Source of the DNA: Streptomyces zinciresistens K42
Lineage (GTDB): Bacteria; Actinomycetota; Actinomycetes; Streptomycetales; Streptomycetaceae
Assembly (NCBI RefSeq): GCF_000225525.1
Contig: NZ_AGBF01000003.1
Span: forward strand, 1-64,000
Direction: 5' to 3'
Length of the DNA stretch: 64,000 nucleotides
In this document: one piece after another, positions 1 to 8,727 of the stretch
Numbering within the stretch: position 1 is the first letter of the stretch
How the letters are laid out: each line of letters starts with the position of its first letter
Position numbers and translations under genes: made by a program
Notes under the pieces: model-generated
What the model was told of the DNA's origin: nothing
What the model saw: only the letters and a program-made list of their open reading frames with translations
Database searches by the model: none

Positions 1-1248
1 GCGCCGGTCGGCGACCCCGAGGGCCGACCCGCGACCGCGCAGGAACTCGCCGCCCAGGGCGCGGCCCTGCGCGCGGAGCGCAAGGCGCGGAACGCCACCC
101 CCTTCAAACTCCTGCTGCGCCGCATCGCGAACATCTTCGTCCCGCTGATCCCCGCCCTGATCGGCTGCGGCATCATCGCGGGCCTCAACGGCCTGCTCGT
201 CAACCTGGGCTGGCTGCCCGCCGTCACCCCCGCGCTCGCCGCCATCGCCTCCGGGTTCATGGCCCTGATCGCCGTGTTCGTCGGCTACAACACCGCGCGG
301 GAGTTCGGCGGCACACCGATCCTCGGCGGCGCCGTCGCCGCCGTCATCGTCTACGCGGGCGTGGCCGAGGTGGAGGCGTTCGGCCGGCCCCTCTCGCCGG
401 GACAGGGCGGTGTGCTCGGCGCCCTCGGCGCGGCATGGCTCGCCGTACGGATCGAGAAGTGGTGCCGCCGCCGGGTCCCCGTCTCCGTCGACGTCCTGGT
501 CACGCCCGCCGTCACCGTGCTGGTGTCCGGACTCGCCACCCTGTTCGGACTGATGTTCCTCGCGGGCGAGGTCTCCACGCGGATCGGTGAGGCCGCCGAC
601 TGGCTGCTCGCCAACGGCGGCGCGGGCGCCGGTCTGGTCCTGGGCGCACTGTTCCTGCCGCTGGTCATGCTCGGCCTGCACCAGGCGCTCATCCCCATCC
701 ACACGACCCTCATCGAGCAGCAGGGCTACACCGTGCTCCTGCCGATCCTCGCCATGGCGGGCGCGGGCCAGGTCGGCGCGGCCCTCGCCGTCTACGTCCG
801 GCTGCACCGCAACACCTCGATCCGTACGACCATCAGGTCGGCGCTGTGGCCGGGCTTCCTCGGTGTCGGCGAGCCGCTGATCTACGGCGTGTCCCTGCCG
901 CTGGGCCGCCCGTTCCTCACGGCCTGCACGGGCGGCGCGCTCGGCGGCGCGTTCGTCGGATTCTTCAACCAGCTCGGCACCGACGTCGGTTCCACCGCGA
1001 TCGGCCCCTCCGGCTGGGCCCTCTTCCCCCTCCTGAACGGCGACCACGGCCTCGGGCGCACGGTGGCCGTCTACGCCGCGGGCCTGCTCGTCGGCTACCT
1101 CGGCGGCTTCCTCGCCACCTACTGCTTCGGCTTCACCGGCACGATGCTCGCCGAACTCAACGCACCGCCCGCCCCCTCCGCGTCCACCCCGCCGCCCGCC
1201 GAGCCGACCCGGCCCCCCGCCGAACCGGCCACCGCCCCGACACGGTGA
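1..1248 (+). CDS. PTS EIIC permease, glucose/sucrose/MurNAc family (5' end outside window)
   Basis: Partial gene: the frame is open from base 1, 415 residues are visible, and the stop ends at 1248. It encodes a polytopic sugar permease of the phosphotransferase system, which moves a sugar across the membrane while the EIIB partner phosphorylates it. The sequence shows a run of hydrophobic helices, the family signature GEPLIYGVSLPLGRPF (about 868-915), and the LGLHQALIPIHTTLIEQQG segment typical of EIIC proteins of the glucose superfamily. The first ~30 visible residues are polar and look like a linker from an EIIB domain or an N-terminal extension. The C-terminus is a Pro/Ala-rich tail that probably has no transport role. 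The substrate cannot be told; the sequence looks closest to the MurP/sucrose-type branch. No EIIB cysteine motif lies in the visible part. Confidence 0.85.
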   Translation, partial: APVGDPEGRPATAQELAAQGAALRAERKARNATPFKLLLRRIANIFVPLIPALIGCGIIAGLNGLLVNLGWLPAVTPALAAIASGFMALIAVFVGYNTAREFGGTPILGGAVAAVIVYAGVAEVEAFGRPLSPGQGGVLGALGAAWLAVRIEKWCRRRVPVSVDVLVTPAVTVLVSGLATLFGLMFLAGEVSTRIGEAADWLLANGGAGAGLVLGALFLPLVMLGLHQALIPIHTTLIEQQGYTVLLPILAMAGAGQVGAALAVYVRLHRNTSIRTTIRSALWPGFLGVGEPLIYGVSLPLGRPFLTACTGGALGGAFVGFFNQLGTDVGSTAIGPSGWALFPLLNGDHGLGRTVAVYAAGLLVGYLGGFLATYCFGFTGTMLAELNAPPAPSASTPPPAEPTRPPAEPATAPTR

Positions 1249-1580
1249 CACGAGCGGAACGCGCACCCCGCGACAGGCGCCCGCCCTGCTCGCGGCGGCC
1301 GAACTCCCGCCCCGCCGGCCCGTCGGTGGCCTGACGCCCCGGTCCGGTACCGAGCCCTGCACACGGTGGGCGGGACCACTCCGGTGCGGCGCACGCCCGG
1401 CCGGTCGCCGCGGGGCGCGGTTCCGGGGCCGAGCGGCCTGCCGCACGCACCCGCAGGTCCGCCGCGCGCGGCGTCTCTCGACGTTTCGGGTCCCTCGTGG
1501 AAGGCTGCTGACCTTGAAACGGCCGACCAGGGCCGGCACGGCGGGCCGGGCGGACCGGCGCGGGCGGAGAGGACGAGTTG
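1249..1580. other. Gap without a convincing gene
   Basis: This GC-rich stretch lies between the EIIC gene and a small hypothetical gene. Short open frames on both strands here have no ribosome-binding site and no recognisable protein character. The last bases carry a GAGAGGAC ribosome-binding site (about 1567-1574) for the next gene. I see no convincing promoter or terminator. Confidence 0.4.
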
Positions 1581-1766
1581 ATGACCACGGCGATGCGACG
1601 CTACGGCTTGAGGTGGAACGACCCCGACGGGGCGTCGCAGGCGTCGGCCGCGCTCTTCGAGAAGCCCGCCGCGATCCGCCGCAAGCGCGCCCTCAAAGCC
1701 TCCGGCTGCACCCACGTGAAGGTCGTCGAGGTGCCGCCCGGCGAGATCGTCCACCCCGCCACCTGA
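1581..1766 (+). CDS. Small conserved-looking hypothetical protein (61 aa)
   Basis: The protein is short and basic (starts MTTAMRRYGLRWND, ends VVEVPPGEIVHPAT). The ATG at 1581 is preferred over the TTG just before it because GAGAGGAC sits 6-7 bases upstream. Third positions are C/G-rich as in real Streptomyces genes. It has no membrane segment or signal peptide and I do not recognise a family. It is flanked by the EIIC gene upstream and the convergent exporter gene downstream, so context gives no functional hint. Confidence 0.5.
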   Translation: MTTAMRRYGLRWNDPDGASQASAALFEKPAAIRRKRALKASGCTHVKVVEVPPGEIVHPAT

Positions 1767-1946
1767 GCACCCCGCCCGCGGTGGACCGCCCCGTCCGAAC
1801 CGGCGCCGGGCCGAGGCCGCGGCGAGGCGGATCGGGGCCCCGGCCCGGTCGCGGCATCACCTCCGCCGAGGGGACGAGGGCGCTCCGCCCGCGGTGCCGC
1901 GTCCCGCCCGCCCGCGCCCGCCCTCGGCGGCGCCTGGCCTCCCGTG

Positions 1947-3458
1947 TCAGCCCTGCCGCGAGTGCACCGGGCTGTTGGCGACCTCCTCCGGGCAGGTGCG
2001 GCGGGGGTCGTGCGCACGCCGGTCGCGGCGCCAGTCCACGCAGGCCAGGACCAGGGAGGTCAGCATCCCGGCGAGGGCGGTCCCCAGCGAGACGACGAGG
2101 GCGTCCCGGTAGTCGTCGGTGCCCGCGAGGACCATGTAGAAGAGGCCGGGCAGTGCGGCCGTGCCCACCGCGGCGCCGAGCCGCTGGCCCGTCTGCAACG
2201 CGCCCCCGGCCGCGCCCGCCATGCGCACGGGAACGTCCCGGAGGGTCATCGTGATGTTGGGCGAGACCACGAAACCACCGCCGACGCCGCCGAGGAACAG
2301 GACGGGGGCGGCGAGCCACGGCGCCAGGTCCAGGGGAGCGAGGCGCAGCAGCAGCGCGGCCCCGCCCAGGCCCCCGATCACCCCGGCGAGCCCGCACACG
2401 GTCAGCAGGCGTCCGTAGCGGTCCACCAGCCGGCCCGCGACGACGGCGGCGCCCGCGGAGCCGAGGGCGAAGGGCGTGACGGCGAGACCGGACCGCAGGG
2501 GCGAGAAGCCGAGGCCGTTCTGGTAGAAGAGCGCGAAGACCAGCCAGACGCCGCTGAAGCCGACGAAGTACAGGGTGCCGACGCCCGCGCCCGTCGCGTA
2601 GCCGCGGACCGTCGTGAACAGGCGGGGGTCGAGGAGCGGTCCGGTCCCCCGGGCGACGAGCCGGTACTGCCGGCGGACGAAGACGGCGAGGACCGCGGCG
2701 CCGACGAGGAACATCCACCACAGGCGGCCCAGGCCGCCCGCTTCCGCCTGGACCAGCGGGTACATGAGCGCGAGGACGCCGACCCCGAGGAGCAGCACAC
2801 CGGGCACGTCCACGTGCCTCCGCCCGGTCCGCCGGGTGCGCGGCAGCAGTCTGCGGCCGAGGAGCACGGCGAGGACGCCGATGGGGACGTTGACGTAGAA
2901 GATCCAGCGCCAGCCCTGGGTGCCGTCGGCCAGAGCGAGGATCAGGCCGCCGGCCAGCGGGCCGGACGCGGAGGAGATGCCGACCGTCGCCCCGAAGTAG
3001 CCGAAGGCGCGCCCGCGTTCGGCGCCGCGGAACAACTGCTGGATGAGCGCGGAGTTCTGGGGCGCCATGAAGCCCGCCGCCAGCCCCTGGGCGAGCCGGG
3101 CCGCGACGAGCCAGGTGATGCCGGGCGCGGCACCGCAGGCCGCGCTGAAGACGACGAAGCCGCACAGGGCCGTCAGGAAGATGCGGCGTCGGTCCAGGGC
3201 GTCACCGAGCCGTCCGGCGGTGACGAGCGCCAGCGCGAAGGTGAGGCTGTAGCCGGACACGACCCACTGCACCTGCGCGGGGGAGGCGCCCAGGTCGTGC
3301 TGGACGGTCGGCAGCGCCACCGCCACGATCGTGACGTCGAGCAGGCTCATGAAGCCCGCCACCAGCGTCACCCACAGCGCCCGCCACCGGCGGGGGTCCG
3401 GCTCGTACCCGTCCTCGCGGCCACCGGGGTCCCGGTCGCCCGCCGCCGTCGCTGTCAC
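1947..3458 (-). CDS. MFS multidrug exporter, DHA2 (EmrB/QacA-like) family
   Basis: This is a 503-residue membrane transporter of the 14-helix drug:H+ antiporter class, expected to export small lipophilic compounds. The sequence shows a first helix with SLLDVTIVAVALPTVQ, the loop 2-3 motif AGRLGDALDRRR, and the GWRWIFYVNVPIG segment typical of DHA2 proteins, followed by many hydrophobic helices to the C-terminus. I chose the GTG at 3458 because AGAGGA lies 7 bases upstream; an open frame continues to 3521 but has no such site. The gene follows the MmyB-type regulator (4435-3593) on the same strand after a 134-bp gap that holds a strong hairpin. The regulator may therefore influence it, but the two are not clearly co-transcribed. 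The substrate is unknown. Confidence 0.88.
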   Translation of the reverse strand: MTATAAGDRDPGGREDGYEPDPRRWRALWVTLVAGFMSLLDVTIVAVALPTVQHDLGASPAQVQWVVSGYSLTFALALVTAGRLGDALDRRRIFLTALCGFVVFSAACGAAPGITWLVAARLAQGLAAGFMAPQNSALIQQLFRGAERGRAFGYFGATVGISSASGPLAGGLILALADGTQGWRWIFYVNVPIGVLAVLLGRRLLPRTRRTGRRHVDVPGVLLLGVGVLALMYPLVQAEAGGLGRLWWMFLVGAAVLAVFVRRQYRLVARGTGPLLDPRLFTTVRGYATGAGVGTLYFVGFSGVWLVFALFYQNGLGFSPLRSGLAVTPFALGSAGAAVVAGRLVDRYGRLLTVCGLAGVIGGLGGAALLLRLAPLDLAPWLAAPVLFLGGVGGGFVVSPNITMTLRDVPVRMAGAAGGALQTGQRLGAAVGTAALPGLFYMVLAGTDDYRDALVVSLGTALAGMLTSLVLACVDWRRDRRAHDPRRTCPEEVANSPVHSRQG

Positions 3459-3532
3459 ACGGAGTCCTCTCGCCAGGCCCCGGCCCGACGTGTTCCCCGG
3501 CCGCGACGCGCGCACACGCACATCGGCCGGGT

Positions 3533-3562
3533 GGCCCTCCCGTGCCAGGGACGGGGAGGGCC
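3533..3562 (-). terminator. Hairpin between the regulator and exporter genes
   Basis: Perfect 9-bp arms GGCCCTCCC (3533-3541) and GGGAGGGCC (3554-3562) enclose a 12-nt loop. The hairpin lies 30 bases past the stop codon of the upstream minus-strand regulator and about 75 bases before the exporter start. There is no U-run, as is common for Streptomyces terminators. It could also be a regulatory structure in the exporter leader. Confidence 0.5.
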
Positions 3563-3592
3563 GCCCCTCCGGCTCGTCGGGCCCGCAACCCC

Positions 3593-4435
3593 TCAGCCCA
3601 CGCTCTGCGCTCCTACGACGGACAGCAGCCGCAGCTTCTCGTGGCTCTCACTGCCGGGGACCGCCGTGTAGACGAGCAGCAGATGCGGCCCGTCCGGGTC
3701 GAGCAGGGACTGGCAGGTCAGCTCCAGGCGGCCGACACCGGGGTGGACGAAGCGCTTCACCTCGTCGGGGCGGACGCCGACCTCGTGGCGGTCCCAGACC
3801 TCGCGGAACTCCTCGCTCCGAGCGAGCAGCAGATCGACGTAGTGGGCCGCGCGGGAGCCGGGTCCGCGCAGCGTGGCCACCCCGCGCAGGCCCGAGACGA
3901 ACATGCGGCCGAGGAAGGGGTGGTCCTCCGGGGCGTAGAGGCGCCGGGTGGCCGGGTCGGTGAACCAGCGGTAGCCGATGCTCCGGGCCGGGCCCGTCCA
4001 GGCGGTCAGGTCCCCGGTGAGCGCGACGCCGAGCGGGGTCTGCCGCAGGGTCTCGCCCAGTTCGGTGACGATCTCCGCGGGGGTGTCGTGCAGCCGGTCG
4101 AGAATCCGCAGCAGCCCGGGGCTGATGTGCTCGCTGTCCGCGCCCCGCACGGGCGGGGTGTGCCCCGCCAGCCGGAACAGGTGGTCGCGCTCGTCGAGGC
4201 CGAGATGCAGCCCCTGGGCGATGGAGGCGATCATCTGCTCCGACGGCTGCGGGCCGCGTGCTCGTTCCAGACGCGCGTAGTAGTCGGTCGACATGTGGCA
4301 CAGCGCGGCGACCTCCTCCCGCCGCAGCCCGCTGGTCCGACGCCGCCGGCCCCGCGGAAGCCCGACGTCCTCGGGTTGCAGCGCGGCACGGCGGCGGCGC
4401 AGGAACTCCGCCAGTCCGCTCCGGTCGATCACCAT
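3593..4435 (-). CDS. HTH transcriptional regulator, MmyB-like
   Basis: This 280-residue regulator has an N-terminal XRE-type helix-turn-helix (about 30-90, including RTSGLRREEVAALCHMSTDY) and a C-terminal MmyB-type ligand-binding domain (about 100-270, ending LLVYTAVPGSESHEKLRLL). In this actinobacterial family the C-terminal domain has a PAS-like fold thought to bind a small hydrophobic ligand. The gene diverges from a short-chain dehydrogenase (4754), a very common pairing in which the regulator controls the oxidoreductase. The exporter lies downstream on the same strand. A clear inverted repeat at 4699-4732, just in front of the dehydrogenase, is the likely operator. The start ATG at 4435 is preceded by GGAGGCGG. 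Confidence 0.88.
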   Translation of the reverse strand: MVIDRSGLAEFLRRRRAALQPEDVGLPRGRRRRTSGLRREEVAALCHMSTDYYARLERARGPQPSEQMIASIAQGLHLGLDERDHLFRLAGHTPPVRGADSEHISPGLLRILDRLHDTPAEIVTELGETLRQTPLGVALTGDLTAWTGPARSIGYRWFTDPATRRLYAPEDHPFLGRMFVSGLRGVATLRGPGSRAAHYVDLLLARSEEFREVWDRHEVGVRPDEVKRFVHPGVGRLELTCQSLLDPDGPHLLLVYTAVPGSESHEKLRLLSVVGAQSVG

Positions 4436-4753
4436 GGTCCGCCTCCTTCGAGGCCCATTCCTACCGTCCCTTCCGCCTCGGTATCCACGGACCGCCGATC
4501 CCCCCTTCTGCGGGGGTCGCCGCCGCGGCGGCGTCGTCCGTGTTCGGTGCGGGCACCCGGACGCCTGGCGTCAGCCGCAGGGGCGCCGCGGAGGCCCGCC
4601 CGGCACGGGTCTGCGCGGTCCGCGCGGGACGGAACGTCGGCCGGGGCCGCCCAGCCCCGGATTCCCGGTCAGCGGATCGGCGGGCCCTGAACGGCGCCGC
4701 CGATGCCGGTGACAGTGCAGGCAGGCATCGGCACCGTTCACGGGAGTAGAGAC
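4436..4753. promoter_or_regulatory. Divergent control region between the MmyB-type regulator and the dehydrogenase
   Basis: This 318-bp region between two divergent genes has no convincing coding sequence. It must carry promoters in both directions. The only strong structure I see is the inverted repeat at 4699-4732. I could not identify convincing -35/-10 pairs. Confidence 0.55.
4699..4732. promoter_or_regulatory. Inverted repeat, probable operator of the dehydrogenase gene
   Basis: Perfect 9-bp arms GCCGATGCC (4699-4707) and GGCATCGGC (4724-4732) are separated by 16 bases and end 21 bp before the dehydrogenase ATG. The position, in a divergent regulator/target gap, suggests a dimer binding site for the MmyB-type regulator. 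This is inference from position and symmetry. Confidence 0.45.
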
Positions 4754-5707
4754 ATGGCCCGCACACCCCTCGACCTCACCCTTCCCGACCTGCGCGGACA
4801 GCGGGCGCTGGTCACCGGAGCCAGCGACGGGATCGGGCTCGGCACGGCCGTGCGCCTCGCCGCGGCCGGTGCCCGGGTCCTCATGCCGGTCCGCAATCCG
4901 CGCAAGGGCGAGGCCGCGCTCGCCGCGATCCGGGAGCGGGTCCCGCACGCGGACGTGTCGCTGCGCACGCTGGATCTGTCCTCGCTCGCCTCCGTGGCGG
5001 CGCTGGGCAGGACCCTGCGGGAGGAGGGCCTGCCCCTCCACCTGCTGATCAACAACGCCGGTGTCATGACCCCGCCCGAGCGGCAGACCACCGAGGACGG
5101 ATTCGAGGTGCAGTTCGGCACCAACCACCTCGGCCACTTCGCCCTGGTGGCCGGTCTGCTGCCGCTTCTGCGGGCCGGTCGGGCGCGCGTCACCTCGCAG
5201 ATCAGCGTCGCGGCCCGGCGCGGCGCCATCAACTGGGACGATCTGAACTGGGAACGCGGCTATGACGGCATGAAGGCGTACGGCCAGTCGAAAGTCGCCT
5301 TCGGCCTCTTCGGACTGGAGCTCAACCGGCGCAGCGAGGAGGGTGGTTGGGGCATCACGAGCAACCTCTCGCACCCCGGGGTGGCTCCCACGAACCTCCT
5401 CGCCGCCCGCCCCGAAGTCGGCCGCGACAAGGAGACCACGGGTCGCAAGGTCATCAGGGCCCTGTCCGCCCGGGGCATCCTGCTCGGCACCGTGGACAGC
5501 GCCCAGCTCCCCGCCCTGTACGCCGCCACCTCTCCCGACGCCCGCCCCGGCGGTTTCTACGGCCCCGGCGGCCCCGGCCACCTCGGCGGCCCGCCGGCCG
5601 AGCAGACGCTCTACCCCAGCCTGCGCGGCACCGAGCAGGCCCGGCGCGTCTGGCGGGTCTCCGAAGAACTCACGGGAGTGCGCCTCGCCGAAGCGCGGGA
5701 CGCGTGA
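4754..5707 (+). CDS. Short-chain dehydrogenase/reductase (SDR)
   Basis: This NAD(P)-dependent oxidoreductase of 317 residues has the cofactor motif TGASDGIG (residues 21-28), the structural NNAG motif in LLINNAGVM (about 98-106) and the catalytic pair YGQSK (Tyr176, Lys180). The length and the post-catalytic region resemble the retinol-dehydrogenase/WW-oxidoreductase-like SDR branch, which often acts on ketones or aldehydes. The ATG at 4754 is chosen because GGGAG lies about 7 bases upstream; the frame opens earlier without a binding site. It diverges from the MmyB-type regulator, its likely controller. The substrate is unknown. It converges on the molybdate operon, separated by a hairpin at 5720-5750. 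Confidence 0.9.
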   Translation: MARTPLDLTLPDLRGQRALVTGASDGIGLGTAVRLAAAGARVLMPVRNPRKGEAALAAIRERVPHADVSLRTLDLSSLASVAALGRTLREEGLPLHLLINNAGVMTPPERQTTEDGFEVQFGTNHLGHFALVAGLLPLLRAGRARVTSQISVAARRGAINWDDLNWERGYDGMKAYGQSKVAFGLFGLELNRRSEEGGWGITSNLSHPGVAPTNLLAARPEVGRDKETTGRKVIRALSARGILLGTVDSAQLPALYAATSPDARPGGFYGPGGPGHLGGPPAEQTLYPSLRGTEQARRVWRVSEELTGVRLAEARDA

Positions 5708-5719
5708 GCCCGACCCCGG

Positions 5720-5750
5720 CGGACCGGGAACGTCCGCGCGCCCCGGTCCG
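5720..5750. terminator. Hairpin between convergent genes
   Basis: Perfect arms CGGACCGGG (5720-5728) and CCCGGTCCG (5742-5750) enclose a 13-nt loop. It sits 12 bp after the dehydrogenase stop and 51 bp from the end of the molybdate ATPase gene. A bidirectional terminator is the simplest reading. Confidence 0.55.
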
Positions 5751-5801
5751 GACCGCACCTTTCCGTGGACCCCCGCACCCCCGGCTCCACGGCCGACCTC
5801 C

Positions 5802-6932
5802 TCAGGCCGGGTACGCGTGCGTCTCGGCCGCCTTCAGCGCCGCCCAGACCGTGGCTCCGGGGTGCAGGTCCAGTTCGGCGGCGGCGACCGTGGTGAGGTC
5901 GGCGGCCAGGGCGAGTTCGCCGGTGAGGGCGGCGCGGATCTGGTCGCCGTGCGTCTCCAGGCCGGCCACCTCGCAGCGCCACAGGTTGCGGGCGCTGGAG
6001 CCGGTCGGGCGGTCGCGGTGCAGGGTGACCGCGCTCGGCGGGAACGCCACGAACACCGGGCCGCCGAGATCCTCCGAGGTCGTGATCGCCGGGCCGGCGT
6101 CGAGCCGGACCGTGTGCCCTTCGGCCCGCCCCCGGTAGAGGTTCAGGCCGACCAGGTGCGCGATGTAGTCCGTACGGGGATGGCGGGCGACGTGGGTGGG
6201 GCTGCCCTCCTGGACGATGCCGCCGTCCTCGATGACCACGAGTCGGTCCGCGAGGACCATCGCGTCCAGCGGATCGTGCGTGACGAGGACGGCCACCGCC
6301 TCGAAGTCGGCCAGATGGCGGCGGAGTTGGGCGCGTACATCGAGCCGGGTACGGGCGTCCAGGGCGGCCAGGGGCTCGTCGAGCAGGAGCAGCCGGGGGC
6401 GGGTGGCCAGGGCGCGGGCGAGGGCGACGCGCTGGGCCTGACCGCCGGACAGGCGGCGGGGTTTGGCCCCCGCGTGCGCGGTGAGGTCCATGCGCTCCAG
6501 CCACTCGGCGGCCAGCGCGCGGGCCCCGGCCTTGGTGGCGCCGTGGCAGCGCGGCCCGAACGCGACGTTGTCGAGGGCCGTGAGGTGGGGGAAGAGCAGA
6601 TAGTCCTGGAAGACGACGCCGACCGGGCGGGCCTCGGGAGGCGTACGGTCCAACGCGGCCCCGTCCAGCCGCAGGTGACCGTCCGTCAGCGCGACCAGCC
6701 CGGCCAGCGCGCGCAGGGCCGTGGTCTTGCCCGCCCCGTTGGGGCCGAGGAGCGCGACCACGTCACCGGGGGCCGCCGACAGGGTCACGTCCAGGCGGAA
6801 CGCGCCGCGCTCCACCACCAGCCGGGCGTCGAGTCCCGCGTCCGCGGGCCCGGACCGCGCGTCCTCCCCGCGCACCGGCCCGGGTGCGCGACGGGCGACG
6901 GCGCCGCGGGCGGTCTTCTCGGCGTCGGTCAT
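5802..6932 (-). CDS. modC: Molybdate ABC transporter ATP-binding protein ModC
   Basis: This ATPase subunit (376 residues) powers molybdate import through the ModB channel at the inner face of the membrane. The sequence shows the Walker A motif GPNGAGKT, a Q-loop in VFQDYLLFPH, the ABC signature LSGGQAQRVALARAL, Walker B LLLLDEPLAAL and the H-loop VTHDP. A C-terminal TOBE-like region (last ~110 residues) is typical of ModC-type ATPases. The start ATG at 6932 overlaps the modB stop (ATGA), so the two are translationally coupled. There is a long polar segment before the ATPase fold (residues about 1-35). The transported anion could in principle be tungstate, but the gene context (TOBE regulator, molybdopterin-fold protein) favours molybdate. 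Confidence 0.9.
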   Translation of the reverse strand: MTDAEKTARGAVARRAPGPVRGEDARSGPADAGLDARLVVERGAFRLDVTLSAAPGDVVALLGPNGAGKTTALRALAGLVALTDGHLRLDGAALDRTPPEARPVGVVFQDYLLFPHLTALDNVAFGPRCHGATKAGARALAAEWLERMDLTAHAGAKPRRLSGGQAQRVALARALATRPRLLLLDEPLAALDARTRLDVRAQLRRHLADFEAVAVLVTHDPLDAMVLADRLVVIEDGGIVQEGSPTHVARHPRTDYIAHLVGLNLYRGRAEGHTVRLDAGPAITTSEDLGGPVFVAFPPSAVTLHRDRPTGSSARNLWRCEVAGLETHGDQIRAALTGELALAADLTTVAAAELDLHPGATVWAALKAAETHAYPA

Positions 6933-7804
6933 GAGGCGGTCATCCATCGGTCGCGCAGCCCCGCCAGGACCGCGACCGACACGGCCAGCAGGACCAGGCT
7001 GAGGGCGATCGCCGCCTCCGGGTCGCTCTGCAGCGCCAGGTACACGGCGAGGGGCATGGTCTGGGTCCGGCCCGGGAAGTTCCCGGCGAAGGTGATGGTC
7101 GCGCCGAACTCGCCGAGCGCGCGGGCCCAGGCGAGGACGGCGCCGGCCGCGACGCCGGGCGCGATCAGGGGCAGGGTGACCCGGCGGAACGCGGTGAACC
7201 GCGAGGCGCCCAGGGTGGTGGCGGCCTCCTCGTAGCGCGGGTCGGCCGCCCGCAGGGTGCCTTCCACGCTGATGACCAGGAACGGCATCGCGACGAACGC
7301 CTCGGCCACCACCACACCCGCGGTCGTGAACGGCAGCGTGATCCCGAACCACGCGTCCAGCCACTGGCCGACGACGCCGTTGCGGCCGAGCGCCATCAGC
7401 AGCGCCACGCCCCCGACCACCGGCGGCAGCACCAGGGGGAGTGTGACCAGGGCCCGCACCACCCCCCGCCCGGGGAACTCGACCCGGGCCAGCAGCCAGG
7501 CCAGCGGCACGCCGATCACCAGGCTCACCGCGGTCGCCGCCGTCGCGCAGACCAGGGAGAGCCGGAGCGCCTGCCACACCTCGGAACTGGTCAGCAGGTC
7601 GGGCATGCTCCGCCAGGGCGCGCGGACCAGCAGCGCCACCAGCGGCAGGACCAGGAACGCCAGGCCGACCAGGGCGGGCAGCAGCAGGGGCAGCGGCGCG
7701 CCCCGGCTCCCACCGCTCCCGGGCGCGCGGCGGCGCCGCGGGCCACCGGTCAGGGTGTCCGCGGCGCCCGGCCGGTCCGGGGAGTCCGGGGGCGAGGAGG
7801 TCAC
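6929..7804 (-). CDS. modB: Molybdate ABC transporter permease ModB
   Basis: This integral membrane channel subunit (291 residues) has about six transmembrane helices. The cytoplasmic coupling loop that contacts the ATPase (EAA motif) is visible as EEAATTLGASRFTAFRRVTL, and the following ARALGEFGATITFAGNFPG is a hallmark of ModB. Start: the GTG at 7804 overlaps the modA stop (GTGA); the stop overlaps the modC start. The N-terminal ~35 residues are Pro/Gly/Arg-rich and precede the first helix. Operon order modA-modB-modC is the usual one. Confidence 0.92.
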   Translation of the reverse strand: MTSSPPDSPDRPGAADTLTGGPRRRRAPGSGGSRGAPLPLLLPALVGLAFLVLPLVALLVRAPWRSMPDLLTSSEVWQALRLSLVCATAATAVSLVIGVPLAWLLARVEFPGRGVVRALVTLPLVLPPVVGGVALLMALGRNGVVGQWLDAWFGITLPFTTAGVVVAEAFVAMPFLVISVEGTLRAADPRYEEAATTLGASRFTAFRRVTLPLIAPGVAAGAVLAWARALGEFGATITFAGNFPGRTQTMPLAVYLALQSDPEAAIALSLVLLAVSVAVLAGLRDRWMTAS

Positions 7805-8628
7805 GGGTTGAGGAACCCGGCCGCGCCGAGGACCTTCTGGCCCTGGGCGGACTGCACCAGCGCGATGAACGCACGGGCGGCGTCGGTGTTCTTCGACTCC
7901 TTCAGCAGGGCGATCGGGTAGTCGTTGACGGCGTCGGCGGACTCGGGGAACTTCACGCCCTCCACCTTGTCACCCGCGGCCTTCACATCGGTCTGGTACA
8001 CGACCGCGGCGTCGGCCTCCTTGAGGACCACCTTGTTCAGGGCGGCCTTGACGTCCTCCTCGTAGGAGACCGGCGTCAGCTTCAGCCTGCTCGCGTCGAG
8101 GGCCTTCTGGGCGGCGGCACCGCAGGGCACCGCCTTGTCGCACAGCACGACCTTCAGGTCCGCGGCCGTGAGGTCCTTGAGCGAGGCCACCTTGTCCGGG
8201 TTGCCCGGCAGGGTCGCGATCTCCAGCTGGTTGCGCACGAAGGTGGCCGGCGCGCCGGAGGCGCCCCCGGCGTCCGTGACGATCTTCATCGTCTTGGGGC
8301 TGGCCGAGGCGAACACGTCCGCCGGGGCGCCGCCGGTGATGCTCGCGGCGAGGGCGTCGCTGCCGCCGAAGCTGAAGGTCACCTTCGTGCCGGGGTTCTT
8401 CTTCTCGAACTGCTCGCCCAGCGCCGTGAAGCTCTCCTTCAGCGAGGCCGCCGCGAAGACGGTCACCTCGCCGGAGATCCCGTCCGGTGCGGAGCCCGAG
8501 GCGGAGGCGTCCGACGCCCCCGCGGAGCCCGAGTCGGAGGACGAACAGGCGCTCAGGGCCAGCAGCGCCGCGGCGCTCACGCCGATCACCTGCGACATGC
8601 GGCGGTTCCGGCGCGCGGTACGGGTCAT
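7801..8628 (-). CDS. modA: Molybdate-binding lipoprotein ModA
   Basis: This extracellular substrate-binding lipoprotein of the ABC importer has 275 residues. It has a basic N-terminus, a hydrophobic segment and the lipobox LSAC, followed by a Ser/Gly/Ala-rich spacer. The mature domain begins EVTVFAAASLKESFTALG, a typical ModA start in which the serine helps bind the oxyanion. It also has FGGSDALAASITGGAPADVFASAS and VVYQTDVKAAGDKV, both characteristic of the family. I placed the start at the ATG at 8628, with AGGGAG about 10 bases upstream; the frame opens further upstream (8718), but that would put an unnatural extension before the signal peptide. It is the first gene of the mod operon. Confidence 0.93.
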   Translation of the reverse strand: MTRTARRNRRMSQVIGVSAAALLALSACSSSDSGSAGASDASASGSAPDGISGEVTVFAAASLKESFTALGEQFEKKNPGTKVTFSFGGSDALAASITGGAPADVFASASPKTMKIVTDAGGASGAPATFVRNQLEIATLPGNPDKVASLKDLTAADLKVVLCDKAVPCGAAAQKALDASRLKLTPVSYEEDVKAALNKVVLKEADAAVVYQTDVKAAGDKVEGVKFPESADAVNDYPIALLKESKNTDAARAFIALVQSAQGQKVLGAAGFLNP

Positions 8629-8670
8629 CACGGGTCCACTCCCTCTTGGTCCTGCTCGATCACACATGGT

Positions 8671-8700
8671 GTTGCTCGGTGTTGCTCGGTGCTGCCTGGT
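8671..8700. repeat. 10-bp tandem repeats in the modA leader
   Basis: GTTGCTCGGT occurs twice in tandem (8671-8690), followed by a degenerate copy GCTGCCTGGT (8691-8700). The 10-bp period puts the copies on the same DNA face. The repeats lie between the TOBE regulator stop and the modA start, so they could be a regulator binding site, but this is inference. Confidence 0.4.
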
Positions 8701-8727
8701 GCGCGCGGGCACCCGCACCGCGGGTCC

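Noticed and set aside
1693..3165. Minus-strand frame of 490 codons overlapping the exporter gene
   Set aside because: It is a shifted frame inside the DHA2 exporter gene; the exporter frame has proper membrane helices and family motifs.
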